Part shown: piece after piece, positions 56,130 through 64,000 of the stretch | Layout of the letters: each line of letters starts with the position of its first letter | Numbering within the stretch: position 1 is the first letter of the stretch | Origin: Bacillus sp. DTU_2020_1000418_1_SI_GHA_SEK_038 | GTDB taxonomy: Bacteria; Bacillota; Bacilli; Bacillales; Cytobacillaceae | Assembly: GCF_032341175.1 (NCBI RefSeq) | Contig: NZ_CP135435.1 | Location: forward strand, 4,216,001 to 4,280,000 | Length of the DNA: 64,000 nucleotides | Reading direction: 5' to 3' | Position numbers and translations under genes: made by a program | Notes under the pieces: generated by a model | Database searches by the model: none | Told to the model about the DNA's origin: nothing | The model's input: the letters and a program-made list of their open reading frames with translations, nothing else

Positions 56130-57154
56130 GGATTTCCGCTCTAGTTATTCGAATTCTGCGCCAAATTGTCCGGGATAAGCGGACAATGGCCCTCTTAATT
56201 TTTGCGCCCATTCTAGTCCTGTCTATGCTCTATTTAGTCTTTAATGGCGATGATTATGAACCGAAAATTGGTTTAGTAGATGTGCCTGAGCAAATAGCAG
56301 ATGTGCTAGATTTAGATCATGCTGAGGTTACAAGATATGACTCTATTCAAGAGGCTAAGAAGGATTTAGCAAATAAAGCATTAGATGGGTATATCATGTT
56401 TGAAAATCAGCAGCCTGCTGTATTCCTTGAAGGAAGTGATCCAGGTGCGAACGGCTCTGTTATGAAATGGTTACAGGATGCACTAAAGCCTTTACAACAA
56501 GGCGGGCAACAAGAGGCGGCAGAAATTAATTATTTATATGGTTCGAGCGAAATGGGTCAGTTTGATTATTACGGTCCGATTCTCCTAGGTTATTTCGTCT
56601 TCTTCTTTGTATTCCTAATTGCTGGCGTCTCCTTTTTACGGGAAAGGACGACAGGAACGCTGGAAAGGCTCTTATCAAGTCCTCTTAGGAAATGGGAAAT
56701 CGTTGCTGGCTATGTTTTCGGCTTTGGAATATTTACGGTGATTCAAGCAACGATCATTGCTTGGTATTCCATCTATGTGCTAGGTATGATAATGGAAGGC
56801 GCCTTCGGCTATGTTCTTCTTATTACATTACTCGTTTCTCTTACGGCCTTAACGTTAGGAACTTTATTATCATCCTTTGCCAATAATGAGTTGCAAATGA
56901 TTCAATTTATCCCGCTTGTGATTGTTCCGCAGCTGTTCTTTTCCGGTTTATTTAACCCTGACACCATTTCAAAGTGGCTCAGCTGGATTGGTCCTTTGAC
57001 CCCTCTTTATTATGCGAATGAGGCGTTGCGAAATGTGATGATCAGAGGGTTTGGCTGGGATATGATTTATCAGGACTTGCTTATATTAGCGGGATTTTCC
57101 CTGCTATTTATGATGCTTAATGTTGCTGCACTAAGAAAATACAGAAAGCTATAA
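56126..57154 (+). CDS. ABC-2 type transporter permease
   Basis: 342 residues. One N-terminal membrane helix (about 22-40), an extracytoplasmic loop of about 110 residues (to about 145), then five C-terminal helices with FLRERTTGTLERLLSSPLRKWEIVAGY, the ABC-2 coupling signature. Pairs with the preceding ATPase (4-nt overlap). Similar to DrrB/YhfE-like drug exporters. Confidence 0.9.
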   Translation: MRISALVIRILRQIVRDKRTMALLIFAPILVLSMLYLVFNGDDYEPKIGLVDVPEQIADVLDLDHAEVTRYDSIQEAKKDLANKALDGYIMFENQQPAVFLEGSDPGANGSVMKWLQDALKPLQQGGQQEAAEINYLYGSSEMGQFDYYGPILLGYFVFFFVFLIAGVSFLRERTTGTLERLLSSPLRKWEIVAGYVFGFGIFTVIQATIIAWYSIYVLGMIMEGAFGYVLLITLLVSLTALTLGTLLSSFANNELQMIQFIPLVIVPQLFFSGLFNPDTISKWLSWIGPLTPLYYANEALRNVMIRGFGWDMIYQDLLILAGFSLLFMMLNVAALRKYRKL

Positions 57155-57232
57155 AAGCGAGATGCATTTATTTATAATAGATAAAGAAGATGTCGAAAAA
57201 AGGAGCTGTTCACCATATTTGAGCAAGATTCA

Positions 57233-57862
57233 TTGATTACCCAACTTTTCGATGATGAAAAAGAGTTAACAGATAAACAGAAAAAGATTATTCTCGCCGC
57301 GATTGACTCCTTTTCTGAAAAGGGCTATGCTGCTACATCAACAAGTGAAATTGCGAAGAAAGCAGGTGTAGCGGAAGGGACGATTTTCCGGCATTATAAG
57401 ACAAAAAAAGATTTGCTATTAGGTATTGTTGCTCCTACAATGGCTAAGCTGCTTGCCCCTTTTGTCATTAAGGATTTATATAAAGTGCTTGATACGAAAT
57501 ACGAGAATTTTGAAGACTTTCTAAGAGCCATGATTGAAAACCGCGTGGCCTTTGCGAAAAAAAATATGCCTCTCTTGAAAATTTTGATTCAGGAAATCCC
57601 GTTTCACCCTGAGCTTAAAGAGCAATTTTTCGAACATATTGCCAAAAAGGTATTTGAACGCTATGTGAAAGTAACGGAGCATTATCAAGAAAAAGGGCAG
57701 ATTATCGATATTCCTCCACAGCAGGTCATCCGCTTAACGGTTACAACCATCATGGGTTATCTTATCGGACGGTATATTCTGTTCCCTGATGCTACTTGGA
57801 ACGATGAGGAAGAAATTGAACTTACCATTAAATTTCTTATGCGAGGTCTAGCCCCTAATTAG
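57233..57862 (+). CDS. TetR/AcrR-family regulator of the ABC exporter
   Basis: 209 residues as given. Helix-turn-helix at about 20-60: IDSFSEKGYAATSTSEIAKKAGVAEGTIFRHYKTKKDLL. The C-terminal half is the variable effector domain. TTG at 57233 lies 27 nt after the only ribosome site (AAGGAG at 57200); an in-frame ATA at 57215 has ideal spacing, so translation may start there with a rare codon. Expected to bind the twin TGAGTGATTACTCA operators. Confidence 0.85.
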   Translation: MITQLFDDEKELTDKQKKIILAAIDSFSEKGYAATSTSEIAKKAGVAEGTIFRHYKTKKDLLLGIVAPTMAKLLAPFVIKDLYKVLDTKYENFEDFLRAMIENRVAFAKKNMPLLKILIQEIPFHPELKEQFFEHIAKKVFERYVKVTEHYQEKGQIIDIPPQQVIRLTVTTIMGYLIGRYILFPDATWNDEEEIELTIKFLMRGLAPN

Positions 57863-57949
57863 CATCTGACATCTCTTAAAACTTGGTGCCAGGCACCGTT
57901 CATGGAAAAACGCAGGTAATTGTCCATGTGTGGTGGACATTTTAGTTTA

Positions 57950-58007
57950 TCTAAAAAAGAGAATTGTCCTCTCTGTTATGATTATCAGAAGGGACAATTC
58001 TCTTTTC
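57950..58007. terminator. Bidirectional terminator
   Basis: AAAAGAGAATTGTCC (57955-57969) / GGACAATTCTCTTTT (57992-58006), between the TetR gene and the convergent stress-protein gene. Upstream at 57882 lies a small GGTGCCAGGCACC hairpin. Confidence 0.85.
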
Positions 58008-58070
58008 ACTTTTAACTTAATTTAACAAATATCTGCTATATGAAAATGTAAAGCTAGTGCTCGGCCTCTA

Positions 58071-58427
58071 TTAAAAAGTACTGCCAATTGTACGCTCGTC
58101 CTCCTGAACAAACAACAGGATCTTTCCACGATCCAGTTTCATTTCGTACACATCCGCTTCTTCTTTGGAAAGCCCCATCTCTTGTATTTTATGACGGAGG
58201 ACATCTCCTCTGCCTTCAAATAAATTCTTAACAGCTGTACCAAGGCCTTCTTCCTTTATACCAATTGTATTAATGCCCAATTGCCCTGCTAACTCATCCG
58301 TCCGACTTTTTTCATGCGCCAACACATACATATCATCTGGCTGGACTCCACTGAATTCAAATGCTTTAACCTCATTTAAGACCTGGACCACATTATCACA
58401 TTCTCTGACAATTAATTTTGTATTCAT
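58071..58427 (-). CDS. YflT-like general stress protein
   Basis: 118 residues. N-terminal VQVLNEVKAFEFSGVQPDDMYVLAHEKSRTDELAGQLG fits the heat-induced stress protein YflT domain (GSP17M-like). The middle contains LGTAVKNLFEGRGDVLRHKIQEMGLS. GGAGGGA ribosome site. Family members are usually sigma-B controlled; I saw only a weak GTTTTA/GGTACA candidate. Biochemical role unknown. Confidence 0.85.
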   Translation of the reverse strand: MNTKLIVRECDNVVQVLNEVKAFEFSGVQPDDMYVLAHEKSRTDELAGQLGINTIGIKEEGLGTAVKNLFEGRGDVLRHKIQEMGLSKEEADVYEMKLDRGKILLFVQEDERTIGSTF

Positions 58428-58664
58428 TGAATTCCCTCCATTAGTAATTTATTTCGGTTGCTCACTGCAACCTTGCTTAATATGTACCACCGTCTATTAA
58501 ATCTAAAACTCTTATTTTTCCATTTAATATTTTTGTAACAGGATTGAAAAGAGAGATTACTAGATAACATGTTTTGAAAGAAAAGATGAAGGGTATACAT
58601 ATGAAAAATAGCAGGAGGTGAAATGAAGAAGGCTCAAACCAAAACTTTTAGAGGAGGAGTTACA

Positions 58665-58937
58665 ATGAGACAAGCCTTACGTATGACATCCGTAGTGGCG
58701 GCAGGGGCAGGTGTATCAGCTGCTGCAGTATGGTTATCTTCTAAATCTAATAGATTAAAAGCCGGAAATGTATTAAGAGACTGGAAACGAAAAATCAAGC
58801 CATCTCCATTAGATAAAAGTAAAATTCTCCCGATTGAAAAGGCGGGAAACCCACACCCACAAGATATTGAGGACAATAAAATGGTTGATGAGGGAGCCTT
58901 GTATTCGGTTAAATATTATAATCAAAAAATGCAATAA
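58665..58937 (+). CDS. Small protein with N-terminal membrane helix, unknown function
   Basis: 90 residues from ATG 58665: a short basic start, a hydrophobic stretch TSVVAAGAGVSAAAVWL, then a basic and polar tail (RLKAGNVLRDWKRKIKPSP). A strong GAGGAGG precedes it, but an upstream in-frame ATG at 58623 also has AGGAGGTG, so two starts (104 or 90 residues) are possible. Similar in style to YtxH-like small membrane proteins; no family recognised. Confidence 0.7.
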   Translation: MRQALRMTSVVAAGAGVSAAAVWLSSKSNRLKAGNVLRDWKRKIKPSPLDKSKILPIEKAGNPHPQDIEDNKMVDEGALYSVKYYNQKMQ

Positions 58938-58969
58938 AAAGGTTGGGCCTCGGGGCCCAACCTTTTTTT
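58936..58969. terminator. Bidirectional terminator
   Basis: AAAAAGGTTGGGCC (58936-58949) / GGCCCAACCTTTTT (58954-58967), a 14-bp stem with a 4-nt loop between convergent genes. Confidence 0.9.
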
Positions 58970-60038
58970 ATTGAGATGCCAACGGGATTCGATATAATTT
59001 ATCATCCCTATCAAGCGGATTTCCGCGACCATCCGTATTATTGCTAATAAAATAGAGAGTATTATCCTTGATGAAAACATCACGTATTCGCCCGAGTCCT
59101 GAAATGATTTCTCGCTGCTCCCCCGTTTGCAGATTAAATTCCATTACAGCATTCCCTCTTAATGCCGCAACATAAAGCTTTCCGCTGGCATAAGCCATAC
59201 CTGAGGGTGCCCACGTATGGTTGGCCCCAGAAGTAAACAATGGCGACTCCATGCCTGCTCTTTTCTCTGTCCCTTTGATGAGCGGCCATCCATAATTTTT
59301 TCCAGCCTGTATGACATTAATTTCATCATTGGCTGAAGGGCCATGCTCACTTTCATAAAGGGCACCATCTGCAGTCCAAGCAAGCCCTTGAGGATTACGA
59401 TGTCCATAGCTATACAGGTATGAATTCGGAAGTGGGTTATCATTAGGGATAGATCCGTCCAAATTCATTCTTAAGATTTTTCCGCCTAAAGAAGCGAGAT
59501 CCTGAGCGATTTCCGGATTAGTAGCAGCATCCCCAGTTGTTGCATACAGTTTGCCATCCGGCCCAATTTTTAGCCTGCCGCCATGATGAAATTGTCCACT
59601 CGGTATTTTATCCAGGAGCAGCCTCTTTTCACGCCAAACATTATTCTCAAGCTGGAGCACGACAATCCGGTTAAATTGGCCAGCCTGATCCGCGTAGGTA
59701 TAATAGGCAAATGCCTCATTGGTTTGTAAAAAATCAGGTGAGAGTACAAATCCTAAAAACCCAGCCTCTGCAGCCGTAGCAAGCGGTTTTTCAAATTCAA
59801 CCTTTTGCCGCTCTGTTCTTCCCTCTTCCACTTTCACAACTGCCCCAGGTCTTTCAGATAGATAAAAGCTGTCGCCAACTGAAGAAATCGACCATGGAAT
59901 TTGCAGCTCATCGGCTATAACTTGCGGAGCAGATACTGGAATGCTTGCTTCCTGATCCTCAGCATCCCGCTTTCCTTCATTTGAACACCCAATCATGACC
60001 ATACTTGCAAGACATATCATCGTTAGTAAACGTTTCAC
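58968..60038 (-). CDS. PQQ-dependent sugar dehydrogenase-like lipoprotein
   Basis: About 356 residues. Signal peptide with lipobox MIGC (Cys near 18), then a six-bladed beta-propeller of the soluble glucose/sorbosone dehydrogenase family: GFLGFVLSPDF, FHHGGRLKIGPDGKLYATTGDA, YSYGHRNPQGLAW, YESEHGPSANDEINVIQAGKNYGWP and the RIRDVFIKDNTLYF blade. Anchored outside the membrane. GTG 60038 is better spaced from GGGAGGG than ATG 60041. True substrate and PQQ use are unproven in this family. Confidence 0.88.
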   Translation of the reverse strand: MKRLLTMICLASMVMIGCSNEGKRDAEDQEASIPVSAPQVIADELQIPWSISSVGDSFYLSERPGAVVKVEEGRTERQKVEFEKPLATAAEAGFLGFVLSPDFLQTNEAFAYYTYADQAGQFNRIVVLQLENNVWREKRLLLDKIPSGQFHHGGRLKIGPDGKLYATTGDAATNPEIAQDLASLGGKILRMNLDGSIPNDNPLPNSYLYSYGHRNPQGLAWTADGALYESEHGPSANDEINVIQAGKNYGWPLIKGTEKRAGMESPLFTSGANHTWAPSGMAYASGKLYVAALRGNAVMEFNLQTGEQREIISGLGRIRDVFIKDNTLYFISNNTDGRGNPLDRDDKLYRIPLASQ

Positions 60039-60404
60039 CATATCCCTCCCTTTCCAAAATTCCCATCATTCAAATATTAGTGTTTTCGCCATTTGATTGG
60101 ATTCTTAAACATATTCTATTTAATTTCCATATGAAAAACAGGGAAAACATACTAAGATTAATAGTTCATAAAATTTATCAACCAATTTGAGATCATTTAT
60201 CAGCCAATAATAGGATTAGGTCATGTTTATTAGGAAAGTATTACATTTATTCAACGGTATTTATGTTTTTAGTGTATGGAGCGCGTTTCCACATAATATC
60301 ATCAATAACGATCACCATGAACCACTCATGGAGTGCGTTTCCACATGATTCCAACGAAAACGATCACCATGAACGCTTCATAATCTCAGCCAATGGTTCA
60401 TTTC
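60039..60404. other. Gene-free stretch with R5 and R4 repeats
   Basis: AT-rich. Contains two R5 units (TTTATCA(A/G)CCAA at about 60172-60209) and the R4 array at 60275-60378. No ORF with a ribosome site. Confidence 0.5.
60275..60378. repeat. R4 array, locus 4 (52-bp period)
   Basis: GCGTTTCCACAT begins at 60283 and 60335, and CACCATGAAC at 60314 and 60366, both exactly 52 bp apart. Confidence 0.78.
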
Positions 60405-61061
60405 CTAAATATATTTACTTCCTTCCCTAACACTTAAGCTTGCCAGCGAAGTCGATTCGATAAATCCTTTAACCGATTCCGGATTAGTTTTGGAGTATTC
60501 CCTTAAAGCCCAGCCAATCGCTTTTTGTATAAAGAACTCTTTGCTGTCTTTATTTTGCTCGATGCAGCGGTATAAGAGATCCTTATCTGTTTGGCCCTTA
60601 TATTTCAACTGAAAAAGGATGGCGGTTCTGCGGAGCCAGAGGTGATCCCCAAACGCCCAGCCTTCAATGGTTTCAGCAATAACCTCTGGGTACTTTTCAG
60701 CTATTGTCCCTACAGCTTTTGATGCGAGCAAATCAACTGTATCCCACCAAGACTTTGTCGTAATTAATTGCTCCATCAATGAGAGATGCTGCTTGTCTAG
60801 CTTTTTCAAACTCCTCTCTATATAATCCATGGCGGCATATTGGTATTCTCTTTCTTCCTTTTCCCATAAAGCTAAGACAAATTCCGGTTGAAATTCTTGC
60901 TTTAGCAGCCCGCTTTCTTGAAAAAATTGCCGGACTAATCCCTTCCGATCAGGCGACTTAATCCCGAGAAAGGAGAAATGGTTTTTCATGTAGGCTTCCA
61001 TTGGTCCGGCTTTCTCGAGATCCCGGTTCTGTTCAAAAAGTTCAACTAATAATTCGATCAT
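60405..61061 (-). CDS. AlkD-like DNA alkylation repair protein
   Basis: 218 residues, HEAT-like repeat DNA glycosylase family that removes N3- and N7-alkylpurines. Signatures: FSFLGIKSPDRKGLVRQFF, EYQYAAMDYIERSLKKL, TTKSWWDTVDLLASKAVG, LWLRRTAILFQLKYK and FIQKAIGWALREYSK. GAGGT ribosome site. Stands alone. The aromatic and Asp residues of the AlkD DNA-binding groove (WWDTVD, LRRT) are present. Confidence 0.9.
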   Translation of the reverse strand: MIELLVELFEQNRDLEKAGPMEAYMKNHFSFLGIKSPDRKGLVRQFFQESGLLKQEFQPEFVLALWEKEEREYQYAAMDYIERSLKKLDKQHLSLMEQLITTKSWWDTVDLLASKAVGTIAEKYPEVIAETIEGWAFGDHLWLRRTAILFQLKYKGQTDKDLLYRCIEQNKDSKEFFIQKAIGWALREYSKTNPESVKGFIESTSLASLSVREGSKYI

Positions 61062-61375
61062 ATTATGTACCTCAAATTCTTTTTACTATTATTTTAGCTT
61101 ATTCATTCAGAAAGAAAACAGCACAACCGCTATTTCAAAAGTTTTGCTTGCATCTTACGTAACGGTCCCTTCTACCGAGAGTTGGCAAAACAGCAGTTTG
61201 AATATAAATACTAAATGAAAGGGCCTGCCGTCTAAGATGGCAGCCTCTACATCCGCATTCTATTCGGGAAAACTAGTATTCCGCCTCATTTATTCAGAAT
61301 TAAAGGAATATAGCGAATTTTGTAGAATGTATACTAAGTTGAAGGAATTACTTTTACAAGAAAGGGGTTTTTTGG
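61062..61375. other. Gene-free stretch between alkD-like gene and the transporter
   Basis: Divergent intergenic region of about 310 nt. TAGAATGTATACT near 61322 could supply a -10 box for the transporter gene; no clear -35, repeat or riboswitch seen. Confidence 0.35.
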
Positions 61376-62695
61376 ATGAAATCATTAGTATCTTTTTTTA
61401 ACCGGCTTATGCAGCGGTACTTGCCTGATCCATTTTTATTTGTCATTATTCTTACCTTTGTCGTTTTTGGATTGGGGCTCATTTTCACAGACAGTGGACC
61501 ATATCAGATGGTTCAGCACTGGGGTTCAGGGTTTTGGGGATTGCTTACGTTTTCCATGCAGATGGTTCTTGTCTTAGTGACAGGACATGTTCTAGCTAGC
61601 AGCCGAATTTTTAAAAAGGGGCTTGGAGCACTAGCAGGAACTGCTAAATCACCAGGGCAGGCTATTATTATTGTAACTATTGTTTCTATCATTGCTAGCT
61701 TAATTAACTGGGGCTTTGGCCTCGTAATTGGGGCTTTATTTGCAAAGGAATTAGCGAAAAAGGTTAAAGGCGTAGATTACCGGCTATTAATTGCAAGCGC
61801 TTACTCAGGGTTTATCGTTTGGCATGGGGGGATTTCTGGCTCTGTTCCATTAACGATTGCGACAAATGGACATTTTACTGAGGATTTAATTGGGGTTATT
61901 TCAACTGATCAAACTATATTTGCAGGATTTAATTTGATGATCATTGCCATAATGTTTCTGATTCTGCCATTTGTCAATCGTTTGATGATGCCATCAAAGG
62001 AAGAAACCATCACAGTAGATCCCGCTGTATTGCAGGACGATGTTCAGGCAGCTTCGTTGGAAAAAGGGGCTATGACCCCTGCTGAAAGGCTTGAGAACAG
62101 CCGGGTCGTTTCTTTACTCATCGGGATTTTCGGACTAGTTTTCTTATTCTATTATTTCGCCACAAATGGATTTAAATTGAATCTAGATATCGTCAATTTC
62201 TTATTCCTGTTCTTAGGCATTCTATTCCACGGAACACCAAAGCATTTCCTTGATGCCGTGCTGAATGCTGTAAAAGGAGCAAGCGGAATTATTGTTCAAT
62301 TCCCTTTCTATGCGGGAATTATGGGCATGATGACAGCTTCCGGATTAGCTGCTGTCATTTCAAATGCCTTTGTATCGATTTCCAATGATTTTACGTTCCC
62401 ATTCTTCGCTTTTATTAGTGCGGGAATTGTGAACGTCTTCGTTCCATCCGGGGGAGGACAATGGGCTGTTCAAGGACCGATCATGCTTGAAGCGGCTCAA
62501 GTACTGAATGCCTCCATTCCGAAGACAGCCATGGCTGTCGCATGGGGAGACGCGTGGACGAACTTAATCCAGCCGTTCTGGGCCCTTCCTGCTCTGGCAA
62601 TTGCCGGGCTGCGTGCAAAGGATATTATGGGCTATTGTGTGCTTACACTTGTTGTTACGGGAGTTATTATTTCAATTGGACTGACATTTTTCTAA
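61376..62695 (+). CDS. Short-chain fatty acid transporter (AtoE family)
   Basis: 439 residues with about ten membrane helices. AtoE-family signatures: LPDPFLFVIILTFVVFGLG, WGSGFWGLLTFSMQMVLVLVTGH, AYSGFIVWHGGISGSVPL, and VPSGGGQWAVQGPIM near the C-terminus. Likely imports acetoacetate or short-chain fatty acids such as butyrate, which could feed the acyl-CoA genes at 14-26 kb. AAAGGGG ribosome site and own terminator. Confidence 0.88.
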   Translation: MKSLVSFFNRLMQRYLPDPFLFVIILTFVVFGLGLIFTDSGPYQMVQHWGSGFWGLLTFSMQMVLVLVTGHVLASSRIFKKGLGALAGTAKSPGQAIIIVTIVSIIASLINWGFGLVIGALFAKELAKKVKGVDYRLLIASAYSGFIVWHGGISGSVPLTIATNGHFTEDLIGVISTDQTIFAGFNLMIIAIMFLILPFVNRLMMPSKEETITVDPAVLQDDVQAASLEKGAMTPAERLENSRVVSLLIGIFGLVFLFYYFATNGFKLNLDIVNFLFLFLGILFHGTPKHFLDAVLNAVKGASGIIVQFPFYAGIMGMMTASGLAAVISNAFVSISNDFTFPFFAFISAGIVNVFVPSGGGQWAVQGPIMLEAAQVLNASIPKTAMAVAWGDAWTNLIQPFWALPALAIAGLRAKDIMGYCVLTLVVTGVIISIGLTFF

Positions 62696-62705
62696 TAGAT
62701 TTTAA

Positions 62706-62734
62706 GGAGGATGAGCGATCATCCTCTTTTTTTC
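62706..62734 (+). terminator. Terminator after the AtoE-type gene
   Basis: AGGATGA (62708-62714) / TCATCCT (62719-62725) followed by CTTTTTTT. Confidence 0.85.
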
Positions 62735-62885
62735 TGTGTAAAACTAAATTCTGGGTTGCTGGTAGCCGCACATGATTGTTTTATTTAGTTTGATAATTAA
62801 GACTTTGGGGTAAGTTATTGTTGTATTTACGGTTTTGCATTAAAATAAGCTTCTGTTAATAAATATTTAATAAAAGGTGATAGTT

Positions 62886-64000
62886 TTGAACGGTACAGCT
62901 AGAAGAAAAACAGCTCCTGCAGATTATATAAAGTTCTTGATCCCATCACTTATTGGTATAAGCTTATTCATGGTACCGATTAAATTTGAGGGCGATATTA
63001 CAATTCCAATTGCCATTTTATCCGGGTGGATTCAAGGGGTTCTTGGTCCATACCTTCCGGCCATTATGGTATTTATTATCGTGTTTACGTTAATCGGGAC
63101 ATTGGCAGCTAAGATATTTCAGCCATTATTCATTGTTAAAAGTCCCTTTCTAAACAATTTATTAAACGTCCCGAAAGTATGGGCTATTGCTAGAATATTA
63201 GGCGGAATTTTCGCAGTTATGACCTTGTTTAAAATCGGGCCGGAATTTATTTGGTCTGAAAATACAGGGGGATTATTATTAAATGACTTGCTTCCTATTC
63301 TTTTTTCAGTCTTTTTGTTTGCTGGGTTATTTCTCCCTTTGCTATTAAACTTTGGACTGCTTGAGTTCTTTGGAACAATGTTTACGAAAATTATGCGTCC
63401 CATTTTTAAGCTTCCCGGGAGGTCTTCCATCGATTGTGCAGCTTCATGGCTTGGAGACGGGACGATTGGCGTTTTGTTAACGAGTAAGCAGTATGAAGAA
63501 GGGTATTATACGAAGAAGGAAGCCGCGATTATTGGGACAACCTTTTCTGTCGTATCCATTACATTTAGTTTAGTTGTCATTTCACAGGTAAATTTAGCTC
63601 ATATGTTTGTTCCTTTTTATGCAACTGTGACACTATCTGGGCTAATAGCTGCGATTATCTGCCCGAGAATCCCGCCTCTTTCCAGAAAGCCGGAAACGTT
63701 TTACAGGGAGCAGGTGAAGGAGCTTGATGAAACGGTCCCTAACGGCTATACGTCATTTAGCTGGGGACTCCTCCAGGCAGTAGATAAAGCCCGAACGAAT
63801 CAAAGTGTAAGAAGCTTCTTTGAACAGGGATTAAAGAATATTCTTGATATGTGGATGGGTGTTGCGCCGATTGTCATGGCACTTGGAACGCTGGCACTCG
63901 TATTGGCAGAATACACTCCTGTTTTTAAAATTCTAGGATTGCCTTTCATTCCATTGCTTGAACTTATGCAGGTTCCTGAGGCAAGGGCGGCTTCAGAAAC
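62886..64000 (+). CDS. YjiH-family nucleoside-recognition-domain membrane protein (cut by window edge)
   Basis: At least 371 residues, running off the right edge. TTG start at 62886 behind AAAAGGTGA. Multiple membrane helices; two nucleoside-recognition (Gate)-like regions: FSVFLFAGLFLPLLLNFGLLEFFG..RSSIDCAASWLGDGTIGVLLTSKQY, and a second near DMWMGVAPIVMALGTLAL. Resembles YjiH/YtpB-region transport-like proteins whose substrate is not known. No damage visible in the part present. Confidence 0.8.
   Translation, partial: MNGTARRKTAPADYIKFLIPSLIGISLFMVPIKFEGDITIPIAILSGWIQGVLGPYLPAIMVFIIVFTLIGTLAAKIFQPLFIVKSPFLNNLLNVPKVWAIARILGGIFAVMTLFKIGPEFIWSENTGGLLLNDLLPILFSVFLFAGLFLPLLLNFGLLEFFGTMFTKIMRPIFKLPGRSSIDCAASWLGDGTIGVLLTSKQYEEGYYTKKEAAIIGTTFSVVSITFSLVVISQVNLAHMFVPFYATVTLSGLIAAIICPRIPPLSRKPETFYREQVKELDETVPNGYTSFSWGLLQAVDKARTNQSVRSFFEQGLKNILDMWMGVAPIVMALGTLALVLAEYTPVFKILGLPFIPLLELMQVPEARAASE

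Overview
This window is chromosomal DNA from a low-GC, endospore-forming Bacillaceae bacterium. The evidence is Spo0F, the prespore regulator RsfA, the coat/germination protein GerQ, the bacillithiol enzyme BshB2, coproheme decarboxylase HemQ, and gene order that closely follows the Bacillus subtilis tdk-rpmE-rho-glpX-murA-tal-fba-spo0F-ywjG-pyrG-rpoE and ywj/ywi/ywh/ywg/ywf/ywd blocks. There is no prophage, transposase, rRNA, tRNA or CRISPR array. I cannot name the species.

Layout: (1) 1-11.9 kb is the housekeeping block tdk to rpoE, mostly on the minus strand, with a sigma-H type promoter before spo0F and a CTP-sensing attenuator before pyrG. (2) 12-26.1 kb holds a cytoplasmic M14-type peptidase and an acyl-CoA module: IcmF, a TetR regulator, two acyl-CoA dehydrogenases, 3-hydroxybutyryl-CoA dehydrogenase, thiolase and the membrane Fe-S protein FadF. 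A FadR-like operator lies inside the fadF promoter and a cre-like box lies before the thiolase gene. (3) 26-38 kb: cardiolipin synthase, argS-ywiB, speE/speB, a class A PBP, ywhD, ywhC, ywhB, ywgA, ywfO. (4) 38.7-45.4 kb: a DUF1450 protein, rsfA, lipL, pta, hemQ, gerQ, ywdK, ywdI and a perfect parS site at 45473. (5) 45.6-48.1 kb: molybdopterin genes moeB-moaD-moaE and mobA. (6) 48.3-51.7 kb: a TsdA-like dihaem cytochrome c, an orphan response regulator, a deletion scar joining two gene remnants, and pdxK. (7) 52-64 kb: yojF-bshB2-rhodanese, a Crp-family regulator, an ABC exporter operon with its own TetR regulator and twin operators, stress and metabolic genes, an AtoE-type transporter and a truncated YjiH-family membrane protein.

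The most unusual aspect is the density and variety of structured intergenic repeats. One family (called R1 here, five copies of about 95-160 nt) has inverted-repeat ends, a conserved internal loop and compensatory base changes between copies, and every copy lies 5' of a gene in that gene's own orientation. Other families are tandem arrays with a strict 52-bp period at four loci (R4), 51-bp arrays (R6, R7), 20-21 bp arrays (R5), hairpin elements (R2, R3) and a structured element of about 100-195 nt (R8). Family names R1-R8 are local labels only. All functional names come from reading the translated sequences and from general knowledge of these families; no database search was run.
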